64,000 nucleotides of DNA from Paracoccus albus. Its GTDB lineage: Bacteria; Pseudomonadota; Alphaproteobacteria; Rhodobacterales; Rhodobacteraceae. The stretch lies in NCBI RefSeq assembly GCF_027913035.1, contig NZ_CP115775.1, positions 62,001-126,000 on the forward strand, in the 5' to 3' direction. The notes below the pieces were generated by a model. That model saw only the letters and a list, made by a program, of their open reading frames with translations, did no database searches and was not told the DNA's origin. The translations under genes and the position numbers were made by a program. This document shows, piece after piece, positions 46,386 to 56,717 of the stretch; the stretch's first letter is position 1, and each line of letters starts with the position of its first letter.

Positions 46386-47167
46386 TGCCGCGCTATGCGT
46401 TTCGGGTGGAATATGACGGCGCACCGTTCTCTGGCTGGCAGGCTCAGGCCGGGCAACCAAGCGTTCAGGGCGCGATAGAGGCGGCTTTGGGCAGGCTCGA
46501 TCCGGGCTTTGCCCAAGGCGCGCGGATCGCGGCGGCGGGGCGCACGGACGCCGGTGTCCATGCCTCTGGGCAGGTCTTCCACGCCGACCTGGTGAAGGAG
46601 TGGCAGGTATTTCGCCTGGGCGAGGCGCTGAACTGGCACCTCAAACCCGATCCCGTTGCGGTGACGGCTGTTGTCCCGGTTGAGGACGATTTTCACGCCC
46701 GGTTTTCGGCGTTGGAGCGGCGATATACGTTTCGGCTGGTGGCACGGCGGGCGCCGATCGTGGCGGATCGCGGTTGGGTTTGGCAGGTGCTGAAACCGCT
46801 TGATGTAGAAGCGATGCGGGTGGCGGGACAGCATCTAGTAGGGCGGCATGACTTTACCACCTTTCGCAGCACGATGTGTCAATCCGCCTCTCCGGTGAAA
46901 ACGCTGGATGAGATACGGATTGAGGCACTCGACTACCCCGCCGGGCAGGAGGTGCGCTTTCACCTGCGCGCCAGAAGTTTCCTTCATAATCAGGTGCGTA
47001 GCATCGTTGGCACGCTGGAACGCGTCGGCGCCGGCGCGTGGGAGCCGAGCCGCGTCAAGGCGGCGTTGAAGGCGCGCGACCGGGCGGCTTGCGGGCCGGT
47101 TTGTCCGCCCCAGGGGCTTTCGCTGACGGGGGTGGGCTATGACCCCGACCCGTTTGGCAGCGCATGA
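46385..47167 (+). CDS. truA: tRNA pseudouridine(38-40) synthase
   Basis: A 260-residue pseudouridine synthase acting on the anticodon arm. The catalytic Asp lies in [17 protein letters not shown]; the start [20 protein letters not shown] and the end [13 protein letters not shown] are typical. It overlaps the XpaC-family gene by one base and is presumably co-transcribed with it. Confidence 0.96.
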   Translation: MPRYAFRVEYDGAPFSGWQAQAGQPSVQGAIEAALGRLDPGFAQGARIAAAGRTDAGVHASGQVFHADLVKEWQVFRLGEALNWHLKPDPVAVTAVVPVEDDFHARFSALERRYTFRLVARRAPIVADRGWVWQVLKPLDVEAMRVAGQHLVGRHDFTTFRSTMCQSASPVKTLDEIRIEALDYPAGQEVRFHLRARSFLHNQVRSIVGTLERVGAGAWEPSRVKAALKARDRAACGPVCPPQGLSLTGVGYDPDPFGSA

Positions 47168-47478
47168 TATCGCACCCGTAGCGCGACTATGACGCGGATA
47201 TAATCCTGCGACTTGATGGGCGAGGTGTCAGGCGTCACGGCGAAAAGCGATTGATTCTGACCCTGATGCGTCTTCTTTCCTGCCCACGCTGCGGAGAAAA
47301 TACTTCGATCTGCTTCGGCTTGAAGCATAAGATCATTCAACACGCGGCCGACAAACATTGCGTTTTCTATCACGGCTTTTACATCGTCTGGCCGTCGAAA
47401 TAATGTCGACATCCTCCGCAGGGTTCTGTCGAGCGATCGCGTCCACATATTGCTGCGGGTGCCGCCTAAGCGCGCCAT
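47137..47478 (-). CDS. Hypothetical protein, doubtful
   Basis: An open frame of 113 codons that overlaps the 3' end of truA by 31 bases. Its sequence ([20 protein letters not shown] and following) looks protein-like in the first 60 residues, and the open frame continues a further 15 codons upstream without an ATG. No family is recognised and there is no good ribosome site. It could be a gene fragment or chance. Confidence 0.3.
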   Translation of the reverse strand: MARLGGTRSNMWTRSLDRTLRRMSTLFRRPDDVKAVIENAMFVGRVLNDLMLQAEADRSIFSAAWAGKKTHQGQNQSLFAVTPDTSPIKSQDYIRVIVALRVRYHALPNGSGS

Positions 47479-47544
47479 TTCGATCTTCGCGCGCTTGATG
47501 AAGGCAATACCTGAAACGGGCGTTCCCTCCTATCCGCTAACCCT

Positions 47545-47572
47545 CCTGTGCCGGTTGCTGATTGGGCACAGG
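47545..47572. promoter_or_regulatory. Inverted repeat upstream of metH
   Basis: CCTGTGCC (47545-47552) and GGCACAGG (47565-47572) form a perfect 8-bp inverted repeat with a 12-base centre, about 190 bases before metH. It could be an operator or leader hairpin. The spacing fits a dimeric regulator binding two turns of DNA. Confidence 0.4.
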
Positions 47573-47611
47573 CCACTTTTGCATCGAAAGCGGTCCATTA
47601 CAGGAGAAATC

Positions 47612-47728
47612 ATGTTTCTATACTTCGAAAATCAAATCAGCGGTCCTATCCGACGGTCGTGGAGTATGAACGGCACTCATTTTAAAAATGCACATCATGA
47701 ATTTGCCGGCCAACCCGTCAACTGCTAG
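47612..47728 (+). CDS. Possible 38-residue small protein upstream of metH
   Basis: The frame [20 protein letters not shown]... ends at a TAG 32 bases before metH and has a good AGGAG site 8 bases upstream of its ATG. No family is recognised. It could be an upstream peptide in the metH leader or a chance frame. The rest of the truA-metH gap (about 590 bases) holds nothing else convincing, and no cobalamin or SAM riboswitch was seen. Confidence 0.3.
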   Translation: MFLYFENQISGPIRRSWSMNGTHFKNAHHEFAGQPVNC

Positions 47729-47760
47729 AAGCGCGTATTCTAATCCTGACAGGTGACCTC

Positions 47761-50700
47761 GTGGCCGAACTTCCCCGCTCTGATGTATTTGCCCAGCTTC
47801 GCAAGCTTGCACAGGGTCGCATCCTGATCCTTGACGGGGCGATGGGGACGCAGATTCAGGATCTGGGCCTGTCCGAGGATGATTATACCGGCCACGGCGC
47901 GGGCTGTGCCTGCCACATCCATTCGGATCACCCGCAGAAGGGCAATAACGACCTTCTGAACCTGACCCGCCCCGACGCGATCGAAGAAATCCACTACCGC
48001 TACGCGATGGCGGGCGCGGATATTGTGGAGACGAACACCTTTTCTTCGACCACTATCGCGCAGGCGGATTACGGGTTGGAGGACAAGGTCTATGATCTGA
48101 ACGTTTCCGGCGCGAGGCTGGCGCGTGCCGCGCTTGACCGGGCCACGGCTGAAGACGGGCGCCCGCGTTTCGTAGCCGGAGCGCTTGGCCCGACGAACCG
48201 CACGGCCTCTATCAGTCCGGATGTGAATAACCCCGGCTTCCGGGCAGTTACGTTCGATGAACTTGCGACCGCCTATGCCGAACAGATCCGTGGATTGATG
48301 GATGGTGGCGCGGATCTGATCCTGATCGAGACGATCTTTGACACGCTGAACGCCAAGGCCGCTGTTTTCGCCTGCGAAGAGGTGTTCAAGGAAAAGAACC
48401 TGCGCCTGCCGGTGATGATATCCGGTACGATCACCGATCTGTCGGGCCGCACGCTTTCGGGTCAGACACCCACGGCCTTCTGGCATTCCATCCGCCACGC
48501 CCAGCCCCTGACCGTGGGTCTGAACTGCGCCTTGGGAGCCGAGGCGATGCGCCCGCATCTGGCGGAAATTTCGGACGTGGCGGACACGCTTGTCTGCGCC
48601 TATCCCAATGCCGGTCTGCCGAATGAGATGGGGGCCTACGACGAAACGCCCGATCAGATGGCCGCGCAGGTGGCCGATTTCGCGCGGGAAGGGCTGGTCA
48701 ATATCGTCGGCGGCTGCTGCGGCTCGACGCCGGAGCACATCCGCGCCATCGCCCGCGCCGTGGCCGATATGCCGCCGCGCGAGATCCCCGAGATCGCCCC
48801 CGCCCCGCGCCTTTCGGGGCTGGAGCCGTTTACCAAGACCGACGATATCCCATTCGTGAATGTGGGGGAGCGGACGAACGTCACCGGCTCTGCCCGGTTC
48901 CGCAAGCTGATCACGAATGGCGACCTGGCCGCTGCTTTGGATGTGGCCCGTGATCAGGTCGAAAACGGTGCCCAGATTATCGACATCAATATGGATGAAG
49001 GCCTGATCGACAGCGAAAAGGCGATGGTCGATTACCTGAATCTCATCGCGTCCGAGCCGGACATTGCCCGCGTGCCGATCATGGTCGATTCATCGAAATG
49101 GGAGGTGATCGAGGCCGGGCTGAAATGCATTCAGGGCAAGCCGGTCGTGAACTCGATTTCCCTGAAAGAGGGCGAGGAGGCATTCCTGCAACACGCCCGC
49201 CTGTGCCGCGCCTATGGTGCGGCGGTGGTCGTCATGGCTTTCGACGAAACCGGGCAGGCGGATACCGAAAACCGCAAGGTCGAAATCTGCACCCGCGCTT
49301 ATGAGCTGCTGACGCAGGAGGTCGGTTTTCCGCCCGAGGACATCATCTTCGATCCGAATATCTTCGCCGTGGCGACCGGGATCGAGGAACACGACAACTA
49401 CGGCGTCGATTTCATCAATGCCACGCGCCGCATCACTCAGACCCTGCCACATGTGCATATCTCGGGCGGGGTCTCGAACCTGTCTTTCAGCTTCCGCGGC
49501 AATGAACCGGTGCGCGAAGCGATGCATGCGGTCTTCCTGTACCACGCCATTCAGGCGGGCATGGATATGGGTATCGTCAACGCGGGGCAGCTGGCCGTTT
49601 ATGACCAGATCGACGCCGACCTGCGCGAGGCCTGCGAAGATGTGGTGCTGAACCGCCGCAGCGATTCGACCGAACGGATGCTGGAGATCGCCGAGAAATA
49701 TCGCGGCGAGGGCGGGGCCAAGACGCGCGAAAAGGATATGTCCTGGCGCGAATGGCCCGTCGAGAAGCGGCTGGAACATGCGCTCGTGAACGGCATCACC
49801 GAATTCATCGAAGGCGATACCGAGGAAGCCCGCGCACAAGCCGAGCGCCCGCTGCATGTCATCGAAGGCCCGCTTATGGCCGGGATGAATGTCGTGGGCG
49901 ACCTGTTCGGGGCCGGCAAGATGTTCCTGCCGCAGGTGGTGAAATCGGCCCGCGTGATGAAACAGGCCGTGGCTTATCTGCTGCCCTATATGGAGGCCGA
50001 AAAGGCCGCGTCGGGCGAGGCGAATACCAATGGCAAGATCCTGATGGCGACGGTCAAGGGCGATGTGCATGACATCGGCAAGAACATCGTCGGCGTCGTG
50101 CTCGCCTGTAATAATTACGAGATCATCGATCTGGGCGTCATGGTCCCCGCGACCAAGATTCTGGAGGTCGCGAAGGCGGAAAAGGTCGATGTGATCGGGC
50201 TGTCGGGGCTGATCACGCCCTCGCTGGACGAAATGGTCCATGTCGCGTCCGAGATGGAGCGCGAAGGTTTCGACATTCCCCTGTTGATCGGTGGCGCGAC
50301 CACCAGCCGCGTGCATACGGCGGTGAAGATCAACCCGCGCTATCACAAGGGGCAGACGGTCTATGTCACCGATGCCAGCCGCGCGGTCGGGGTCGTGTCC
50401 TCTTTGCTGTCGGATCAGAAGCCCGCCTATGTGGCGAATATCCGTAGCGAATATGAAGACGTGGCCGAGAAATATAATCGCGGCGACCGCAACAAGCGCC
50501 GCCTGCCGTTGCAGGAAGCGCGTGACAATGCCGTGAAGGTCGATTTCGACAACTGGCAGGCAACCGCGCCGAAGTTTTTCGGGCCCCGCGTGATCGAGGA
50601 TTTCGATCTGGCGGAAATCGCCCGCTATATCGACTGGACGCCTTTCTTCCAGACATGGGAAATGAAGGGCGTTTATCCGCGCATTCTCGATGATGAAAAG

Positions 50701-51495
50701 CAGGGCGAGGCGGCGCGGGCGCTGTTTGCCGATGCGAAGAAGATGCTGGCAGAGATCATCGAAAAGAAATGGTTTACGCCGCGTGCCGTGATCGGCTTCT
50801 GGCCCGCGAACCGGGTCGGCGATGACATTCGCCTGTTCACGGATGAAGGCCGCAGCGAAACACTTGCCACATTCCACACCCTGCGCCAGCAGCTTGAAAA
50901 GCGGGAAGGCCGTCCGAATGTAGCACTGGCGGATTTCGTGGCGCCCGAAGGTCAGCCGGATTATGTCGGCGGTTTCGTGGTCACTTCTGGCCCGCAGGAT
51001 CACGAATTTTCCGCGCGGTTCAAGGATGCCGGTGACGATTATTCGGCGATCATGGTGCAGGCCCTTTCTGATCGGTTCGCGGAAGCCCTTGCTGAACTGA
51101 TCCATCAAAGGGTTCGCCGCGACCATTGGGGCTATGCCGCCACTGAAGATCTGTCGAACGAAGATCTGATTGCAGAAGGTTATGACGGCATTCGTCCGGC
51201 GCCCGGCTATCCGGCGCAGCCCGATCATACCGAGAAAGTCACACTGTTCGAGCTTTTGAAGGCAACAGAGGCGACGGGCGTTGAGCTGACGGAGTCGATG
51301 GCAATGTGGCCGGGGTCGTCGGTGTCCGGGATCTATATCGGCCATCCCGGCGCTTATTACTTTGGTGTCGCCAAAGTTGAGGCGGATCAGGTTGCGGATT
51401 ATGCCAAGCGCAAGGGAATCGAACTTGCCGAGGCCGAACGCTGGCTTGCACCAATCCTGAACTATGTGCCGTCATCCGCTGTGGCGGCCGAATAA
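47761..51495 (+). CDS. metH: Cobalamin-dependent methionine synthase
   Basis: A 1244-residue enzyme that moves a methyl group from methyltetrahydrofolate via cobalamin to homocysteine. In order it shows the homocysteine domain with zinc cysteines ([11 protein letters not shown], about residue 320), the folate domain ([20 protein letters not shown]), the cobalamin domain with the axial His in [16 protein letters not shown] (about 770), and the SAM-dependent reactivation domain ([20 protein letters not shown]). All four modules are in one chain. The start is a GTG at 47761 with AGGTGACC upstream. Confidence 0.97.
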   Translation: MAELPRSDVFAQLRKLAQGRILILDGAMGTQIQDLGLSEDDYTGHGAGCACHIHSDHPQKGNNDLLNLTRPDAIEEIHYRYAMAGADIVETNTFSSTTIAQADYGLEDKVYDLNVSGARLARAALDRATAEDGRPRFVAGALGPTNRTASISPDVNNPGFRAVTFDELATAYAEQIRGLMDGGADLILIETIFDTLNAKAAVFACEEVFKEKNLRLPVMISGTITDLSGRTLSGQTPTAFWHSIRHAQPLTVGLNCALGAEAMRPHLAEISDVADTLVCAYPNAGLPNEMGAYDETPDQMAAQVADFAREGLVNIVGGCCGSTPEHIRAIARAVADMPPREIPEIAPAPRLSGLEPFTKTDDIPFVNVGERTNVTGSARFRKLITNGDLAAALDVARDQVENGAQIIDINMDEGLIDSEKAMVDYLNLIASEPDIARVPIMVDSSKWEVIEAGLKCIQGKPVVNSISLKEGEEAFLQHARLCRAYGAAVVVMAFDETGQADTENRKVEICTRAYELLTQEVGFPPEDIIFDPNIFAVATGIEEHDNYGVDFINATRRITQTLPHVHISGGVSNLSFSFRGNEPVREAMHAVFLYHAIQAGMDMGIVNAGQLAVYDQIDADLREACEDVVLNRRSDSTERMLEIAEKYRGEGGAKTREKDMSWREWPVEKRLEHALVNGITEFIEGDTEEARAQAERPLHVIEGPLMAGMNVVGDLFGAGKMFLPQVVKSARVMKQAVAYLLPYMEAEKAASGEANTNGKILMATVKGDVHDIGKNIVGVVLACNNYEIIDLGVMVPATKILEVAKAEKVDVIGLSGLITPSLDEMVHVASEMEREGFDIPLLIGGATTSRVHTAVKINPRYHKGQTVYVTDASRAVGVVSSLLSDQKPAYVANIRSEYEDVAEKYNRGDRNKRRLPLQEARDNAVKVDFDNWQATAPKFFGPRVIEDFDLAEIARYIDWTPFFQTWEMKGVYPRILDDEKQGEAARALFADAKKMLAEIIEKKWFTPRAVIGFWPANRVGDDIRLFTDEGRSETLATFHTLRQQLEKREGRPNVALADFVAPEGQPDYVGGFVVTSGPQDHEFSARFKDAGDDYSAIMVQALSDRFAEALAELIHQRVRRDHWGYAATEDLSNEDLIAEGYDGIRPAPGYPAQPDHTEKVTLFELLKATEATGVELTESMAMWPGSSVSGIYIGHPGAYYFGVAKVEADQVADYAKRKGIELAEAERWLAPILNYVPSSAVAAE

Positions 51496-51508
51496 GTCAG
51501 AACGAATC

Positions 51509-51536
51509 GAAGTGCCGCAAAGAAATGCGGCACTTC
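51509..51536 (+). terminator. Hairpin after metH
   Basis: Perfect 10-bp arms GAAGTGCCGC (51509-51518) and GCGGCACTTC (51527-51536) with an 8-base loop lie 13 bases after the metH stop. There is no strong T run. It may serve both metH and the convergent lipoprotein gene. Confidence 0.6.
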
Positions 51537-51561
51537 GTGAGGTGTCACGCAGAAGCGACGC

Positions 51562-51861
51562 TCAGAGAGGTGCTTCGGTGGCCATTACGGTTGTCGTCGG
51601 GGCATAGTTCGGCGTACCGCCCTGCATGATCCGATGGCCTTCCTGACGGCACAAGCTGTCAGCAGCCTCTACAGATACGCTGTCGGGCCGGCCGATTGAA
51701 CGGTCCCAGGTCACCTGCTCATGCGTGTAGATCTGGCATGTCACCGGACCTGCTGGCGACTGCGCGAGAACCGGGGTGGATTCAAACTGTTCCGGCGTGA
51801 TCGCACATGCAGAAAGTGCCACAACCGCCGCACCGATCAGGGTCATTTTTTTAAACATCAA
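51562..51861 (-). CDS. Small predicted lipoprotein
   Basis: A 99-residue exported protein with a lipobox (VALSAC), giving a lipidated Cys near residue 19. The mature part contains CQIYTHEQVTWDRSIGRPDS and ADSLCRQEGHRIMQGG, with two cysteines that could pair. No family is recognised. A second Met directly follows the first, so the start is either 51861 or 51858. It stands alone. Confidence 0.75.
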   Translation of the reverse strand: MMFKKMTLIGAAVVALSACAITPEQFESTPVLAQSPAGPVTCQIYTHEQVTWDRSIGRPDSVSVEAADSLCRQEGHRIMQGGTPNYAPTTTVMATEAPL

Positions 51862-51979
51862 ACTCGTCCCTCCAGACGTAGAAACCTTGAGCGCTTCCCG
51901 TTAATTATTCGAACACATCCTAGTGCCTATTGCGATATGACGAAATAGTTATGTCTCGTCAACATTATAGGCAGAAAGA

Positions 51980-52795
51980 TCAGGTTTTGCCTCGAAAGCC
52001 TGCTTCTGTCATCAGTGCGTCACTTCGGGTTTCTATTGTGTCCTGCAATCTGCGAATGAAACTATCGCGCGTTTCGCCAGGTTCTGCCTTCATCGTAGGC
52101 AGAAATTCGATGACAGCACGGCCTGATGCGACAGGTATCCCGCGTTTGGGCCAGAACAGCCCGCAATTCACGGCGACTGGATAGACCGGAAGCCCGGTTT
52201 CAAGATGAATGGTCCCGACGCCATGTTTGTAGGGACGGTGTTCACCCGGCCGGGTCCGGGTCCCTTCGGGGTAGATAATCAGGTGGCCAAGCCCGTCATC
52301 CGTAGCCATGCGCGACCGAGCAGCACTGACGATCTGGCCCATTGCGTCGCGGCCCTTGCTGCGGTCGATCGGAATGGAACCGACCTCGCGCGCATACCAA
52401 CCCATGATCGGCACACGCATGATTTCGCGTTTCATGACAAAGGCCCGCCGCTCGGCCGCGCAGGCAATGGCAAGGATGTCAAGAAAGCTTTGATGCTTTG
52501 CGGCAATCAGCACATCCTCACCGGCGCGGGGCGGGGTGCCGCGGACCTCGACCGCGACGCCCATATGCCAGCGGGCGGCGCGCAGGATGTAGGACACCCA
52601 GACCGATGCGACATGATTCGCCCCATGAAGTCCCTTGCGCAGCTGTGTCAGCAGGCCCCAAAGCCCCAACACGACAGTCGCAAGCGCAATGTGGATGTAA
52701 TAGCTGATCGTTCTCAGATAGCTGAAGAATCCGCTCCTGCCGGGCTTGGGCGACAGGCTGAGGCCCTCTCCCGGCTTCAGCAGCGGCCCCTTCAT
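51980..52795 (-). CDS. plsC: 1-acyl-sn-glycerol-3-phosphate acyltransferase
   Basis: A 271-residue inner-membrane acyltransferase that makes phosphatidic acid. The catalytic HxxxxD-type motif is AAKHQSFLDILAIA, and the substrate block is IIYPEGTRTRPGEH. An N-terminal hydrophobic segment (YYIHIALATVVLGLWGLL) anchors it. The start at 52795 overlaps ftsX by ATGA; a longer frame to 52888 is not used. It is the third gene after ftsE and ftsX. Confidence 0.93.
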   Translation of the reverse strand: MKGPLLKPGEGLSLSPKPGRSGFFSYLRTISYYIHIALATVVLGLWGLLTQLRKGLHGANHVASVWVSYILRAARWHMGVAVEVRGTPPRAGEDVLIAAKHQSFLDILAIACAAERRAFVMKREIMRVPIMGWYAREVGSIPIDRSKGRDAMGQIVSAARSRMATDDGLGHLIIYPEGTRTRPGEHRPYKHGVGTIHLETGLPVYPVAVNCGLFWPKRGIPVASGRAVIEFLPTMKAEPGETRDSFIRRLQDTIETRSDALMTEAGFRGKT

Positions 52796-53718
52796 GGAAC
52801 TGCCTTCAGCATACGAAGCGCGGCCCAACGCGTTGCGAAAAAGCCGACTGCGGCTGCTATCAGCGGGATCAGCATTGGCCAAAGCCACCCCCAGCCCTGA
52901 AAGCCCAGACCAGTCAGAAATCCGCCCGCCTCTGTCATGTCAGGCAGAAGCGCAATCGCGATCATGCCGATCAGCGTTCCTGCCAATGCGCCGGTTGCCG
53001 CCCTTCGCGTGAAACGCCGGACGAAGGCCTGGGCAATCGTAACATCTCTTGCGCCGATCAGGCGCAACACGCGGATGACCTGACCATTTGCCGCCAGCGA
53101 TGACTGGGCGGCAAGGATCATCATGGCCGTTCCCGCAGCGCCGATCAGTCCCAAAGAAATCACGCCCAGCATTTTCAGCCGGTTCGCTGCCGTCACCAGC
53201 GGTTGGCGCCAGCGGGTATGGTCGTCCAGAACAGCGCCGGGGACCTCTGCCTCCAGCCGCAATCGCAGGCTATCGGCGTCGAATTCGTCACCATCTTCGC
53301 GAATTTCCACAAGACGGGGAACGGGCAGAGCCTCGACCGGGACATCGGGCCCGAACCACGGGGTCAGAAGATCCTCTATCTCTTCCTCTGGCAGCATCCG
53401 GGCATCCGCAATTCCCGGTGTCTGATCCAGTATCGCCATGACTTTCGCGGTCTCACCCTCGATCTCGTCCAGCGGAGCCGCGACGCGCACCGTCACCGTT
53501 TGCGCCAGCGATGACGACCAACGCTCGGCCAGCCGACCGGTTGCGAGGCTGAGCGCCAGTGCGAATACGGCCAGAAAGGCCATTGCACCCGCCGTCAGCA
53601 GCGTCAGCTGCGCTGTGAAGCCGGTCGAAGGCACGATCCGGCCAGCCACACTGCCATCGCGTCCGATCAGGCCGCGCCAAAGGCTGCGCCAGTCCACATT
53701 GCGAAGATCGCGCTTCAT
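52792..53718 (-). CDS. ftsX: Cell division protein FtsX
   Basis: A 308-residue permease-like partner of FtsE. It has a first membrane segment (LLTAGAMAFLAVFALALSLA), a periplasmic domain (about 75-180) and three more segments near the C-terminus. The FtsEX complex controls cell-wall hydrolases at the division site, usually through EnvC-type activators; an envC-like gene is present at 13.4 kb. It overlaps ftsE and plsC by ATGA junctions. Confidence 0.9.
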   Translation of the reverse strand: MKRDLRNVDWRSLWRGLIGRDGSVAGRIVPSTGFTAQLTLLTAGAMAFLAVFALALSLATGRLAERWSSSLAQTVTVRVAAPLDEIEGETAKVMAILDQTPGIADARMLPEEEIEDLLTPWFGPDVPVEALPVPRLVEIREDGDEFDADSLRLRLEAEVPGAVLDDHTRWRQPLVTAANRLKMLGVISLGLIGAAGTAMMILAAQSSLAANGQVIRVLRLIGARDVTIAQAFVRRFTRRAATGALAGTLIGMIAIALLPDMTEAGGFLTGLGFQGWGWLWPMLIPLIAAAVGFFATRWAALRMLKAVP

Positions 53719-54413
53719 AGGTCCGCCCCCGCCAGTTGCACACGTTTGCCTGAAATCCGCAGCACCCGCGCCTGCACATCCATCTGACGCGCGGCGCGGA
53801 TCAGGTCCATGTCATGGGTGGCGATGAGGATCGTTTTGCCAGAGCGGTTCAACTCTACCAGCAACTGCAGAAGGCGCAGTGACATTTCCCAGTCAAGATT
53901 GCCCGTCGGTTCATCAGCCAACACGAAATCGGGTGACATGATGACGGCACGGGCAAGTGCGGCACGCTGCCTTTCACCACCCGACAGAGAGGGCGGCAAC
54001 GCTCGGGCGTGGCTGCTCATCGCGACCCAGCCCAGCAATTCCTTCAGCGCCTTCATGTCGATGGGCTGGCCCGCCATCGTCAGCGGCATTGCGACGTTTT
54101 CGGCCACGGGCAGGTGGTCAAGAAACTGCGCATCCTGATGCAGCACGCCAATCTTGCGGCGCAGCATTGCGATACCGTCGCGCGACAGGCTGCCGACGTC
54201 ATGGCCGAATGCATTCAGCTGGCCAGAGCTTGGCAGCAGATCGGCATAACACAGCCGCAGAAAACTCGTCTTGCCAGAGCCAGAGGGTCCGGTCAGGAAA
54301 TGGAATGACCCGGCGGGCAGGCTGAGTGTCATGCCCGATAAAAGCGCTCCGCCTTCGCGATAGCCGAAGGTCACGTCCTGCATCTCGATCAAATCGGCCT
54401 CCATGGCATTCAT
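53715..54413 (-). CDS. ftsE: Cell division ATP-binding protein FtsE
   Basis: A 232-residue ABC ATPase. Walker A is LTGPSGSGKTSF, the signature SLSGGERQRAALARAV, and Walker B FVLADEPTGNLD, which is the typical FtsE/LolD group sequence. It pairs with ftsX downstream. Two in-frame Met codons (54413 and 54404) are possible starts, neither with a strong ribosome site. Much longer open sequence upstream is antisense to the zinc-ribbon gene and not coding. Confidence 0.92.
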   Translation of the reverse strand: MNAMEADLIEMQDVTFGYREGGALLSGMTLSLPAGSFHFLTGPSGSGKTSFLRLCYADLLPSSGQLNAFGHDVGSLSRDGIAMLRRKIGVLHQDAQFLDHLPVAENVAMPLTMAGQPIDMKALKELLGWVAMSSHARALPPSLSGGERQRAALARAVIMSPDFVLADEPTGNLDWEMSLRLLQLLVELNRSGKTILIATHDMDLIRAARQMDVQARVLRISGKRVQLAGADL

Positions 54414-54503
54414 GCTGCGCGGCGCTTGGAAGCCGGGCGTTGCGTTGATAGAACAGCCCGCGAAGGATTGCCAGAAACGGCGCAGCTTTTGACAGGACGA
54501 CCC

Positions 54504-55553
54504 ATGCGTCTGATTTGCCCGAAATGCAACGCACAGTACGAGATTGACCGTACAATGATCCCTGAGGAGGGGCGAGAGGTCGAATGTTCGGCCTGTGGCC
54601 ATGTGTGGCTGCAGGCACCGTTGGCTGAGCCGAAAGAAGAGCCGCCTGCGATTCAGCCAGCAGCGGTCGCCACACAAGAACCGGCGAGAATCCGCTCTGC
54701 CACGCCGCGTGGTCTGTCTGGTGATCTGCTTGCCGCTGCAAAGGGTCGGCAGACAGAGGCGCCGGATCTGGGAGATGCGCCCATCCTGCAGCGTCCTTTG
54801 CCCGATGACGTCCTGTCCATTCTGCGCGAGGAAACAGCAAGAGAGCTTGGCGCGCGCAAACAGGCGAAAGTTGGCGCGACCAACGACGAGCCAGCCGCGG
54901 CGAAGCCGGCCCACGTTACCGAGGAAAAATCGGTCGCCAGCGATGAGGCTGCCCCCAACCCAGGCAAAGAGGTCGCAGCCGATCCATCCCCCGACTGGCC
55001 AGCAACCACCGTGACCCAGCCGGATCCAGTGTCTACAACAAAGAAGCATAAGGAGCCGGAGTCCGTTGCGCCTGCCTTCAGCCATGATGTGTCGGATACC
55101 GAGCCAGTTGAAAGGGTTTCAGCTGAAAGCGAGGCGCCCGCAAGTCCTGTCGTCACCCCCGTAGCCGCTGCGTCGGCGAATGTTGCGACGCCAGAGACGA
55201 AGCCTGCGGCTGGCACGTCCTTGCCCCGGCGACGCGTGACGCCCGGCCTTCCCGATGCAGAGAAGCTGGCCGGAACCATTCAAACCGCACAACTCGCGCC
55301 CCCTCCGATAGTACAGGAGCGGGAGCGTGAGGCCACCGCACCGCAGCCGCCATCCAGATCGGGCTATCGCTCTGGGCTGATACGCGGGCTGTCGGTCGCT
55401 GCGGCTTTGCTGCTGGCCTATGTCGCGGGCGCAGGCTGGGTTCAGACCGGGCAGGCCCCTGACGCCGTCGTTTCGTTGATCGGCGGCGTCGACAACGCCC
55501 GTGCAGGGCTGAGGGACGCGGTTGACTCGGTCCTCGGGCAAGGGGGGCAGTGA
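54504..55553 (+). CDS. Zinc-ribbon domain membrane protein
   Basis: A 349-residue protein beginning with an MJ0042-type zinc ribbon (MRLICPKCNAQYEIDRTMIP then VECSACGHVW; four Cys). A long disordered Pro/Ala/Glu-rich middle (about 40-280) leads to a single membrane segment (LSVAAALLLAYVAGAGWV) near residue 305. Such proteins are common and uncharacterised in alphaproteobacteria. The start at 54504 is set by the zinc ribbon. Its stop overlaps the hisC-like start by one base. Confidence 0.8.
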   Translation: MRLICPKCNAQYEIDRTMIPEEGREVECSACGHVWLQAPLAEPKEEPPAIQPAAVATQEPARIRSATPRGLSGDLLAAAKGRQTEAPDLGDAPILQRPLPDDVLSILREETARELGARKQAKVGATNDEPAAAKPAHVTEEKSVASDEAAPNPGKEVAADPSPDWPATTVTQPDPVSTTKKHKEPESVAPAFSHDVSDTEPVERVSAESEAPASPVVTPVAAASANVATPETKPAAGTSLPRRRVTPGLPDAEKLAGTIQTAQLAPPPIVQEREREATAPQPPSRSGYRSGLIRGLSVAAALLLAYVAGAGWVQTGQAPDAVVSLIGGVDNARAGLRDAVDSVLGQGGQ

Positions 55554-56650
55554 TGCGCTTTGCCCCGATTCCTGAATCGCTGCCCGCAAGCGTTCCCTTT
55601 ACCGGGCCCGAAACGCTGGAGCGGCGTCGTGGTTCGGCCTATGTGGCGCGGCTTGGTGCCAATGAAAATGGCTTCGGCCCGTCGCCGCTCGCCGTCGAGG
55701 CGATGGCAAAGGCCGCGGCTGAGTCGTGGAAATACGGCGATGCGGACAGCTACGACCTACGTCAGGCTCTGGCGGCGCATCACGGCATATCGCCGGATCA
55801 TATCATGGTCGGCGAAGGGATAGATGGCCTGTTGGGCTTGTTGGTCCGCCTGATCGTCGGGCCGGGTGACGCCGTGGTCACATCAGACGGCGCATATCCG
55901 ACATTCAACTATCACGTGGCGGGCTTTGGCGGGGTTCTTCACAAGGTGCCCTATCGCGATGATTGCGAGGACCCGGAGGCATTGCTGACCCGCGCCACAG
56001 AAACAGGCGCACGGCTGATCTATCTCGCCAACCCGGATAACCCGATGGGAAGCTGGCACGACGGTGCGGTGATCGAGGAGATGCTGAACCGTCTGCCGGA
56101 TGATGCTTTGCTGGTTCTGGATGAGGCTTATGCCGAATTCGCCCCGCCCTCTGCCATACCGCGCATTGACCCTGCCGATCCGCGTGTCATCCGGATGCGC
56201 ACATTTTCAAAGGCGTATGGGCTTGCCGGCGCAAGGATCGGCTATGCGATCGGTGCGACGGAGCTGATCGCGGGCTTCGACCGCATCCGAAACCATTTTG
56301 GTGTTAACCGGATTGCGCAGGCTGGTGCGCTCGCGGCACTGGCGGATAAGGACTGGCTGTCTGGTGTTCAGGCGAAAGTGGTCGCCGCGCGCCAACGCAT
56401 CACGGAAATCGCGCAGGATAATGGTCTGACGGCATTGCCCTCGGCCACCAACTTCGTTGCGATTGATTGCGGGCGTGATGGCGAATTCGCGCGCGCGGTG
56501 CTGAGCGGGCTGGACCGTTCTGGCATCTTCGTCCGGATGCCGGGTGTCGCGCCGATGGATCGCTGCATCCGCGTGTCCTGCGGGCCAGAGGATGAACTGA
56601 CCGCCTTTGCCGCCATGCTGCCAGAAGCCTTGTCCGCAGCGCGTGGCTAG
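55553..56650 (+). CDS. hisC: Histidinol-phosphate aminotransferase-type PLP enzyme
   Basis: A 365-residue class I/II aminotransferase. The PLP Lys is in MRTFSKAYGLAGARIGYAIG; other family blocks are LGANENGFGPSPLAVEAM and LVLDEAYAEFAPP. It could make histidinol phosphate or act on aromatic amino acids; many alphaproteobacteria have two such genes, so the role in histidine synthesis is not proven. No other his genes are nearby. Confidence 0.85.
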   Translation: MRFAPIPESLPASVPFTGPETLERRRGSAYVARLGANENGFGPSPLAVEAMAKAAAESWKYGDADSYDLRQALAAHHGISPDHIMVGEGIDGLLGLLVRLIVGPGDAVVTSDGAYPTFNYHVAGFGGVLHKVPYRDDCEDPEALLTRATETGARLIYLANPDNPMGSWHDGAVIEEMLNRLPDDALLVLDEAYAEFAPPSAIPRIDPADPRVIRMRTFSKAYGLAGARIGYAIGATELIAGFDRIRNHFGVNRIAQAGALAALADKDWLSGVQAKVVAARQRITEIAQDNGLTALPSATNFVAIDCGRDGEFARAVLSGLDRSGIFVRMPGVAPMDRCIRVSCGPEDELTAFAAMLPEALSAARG

Positions 56651-56717
56651 GCGCGCCTGCCACTTTTCCCCCTGTCATTCCCGTGCTAAGCCGCGCGGAT
56701 AACGCAGGATGACGCCG

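Noticed and set aside
47168..47760. Cobalamin or SAM riboswitch before metH
   Set aside because: None of the conserved cobalamin-box or SAM-II core words could be found by eye; a covariance search would be decisive.
49090..51345. A 751-codon minus-strand open frame opposite metH
   Set aside because: Antisense shadow of metH codon bias with no recognisable domains or ribosome site.
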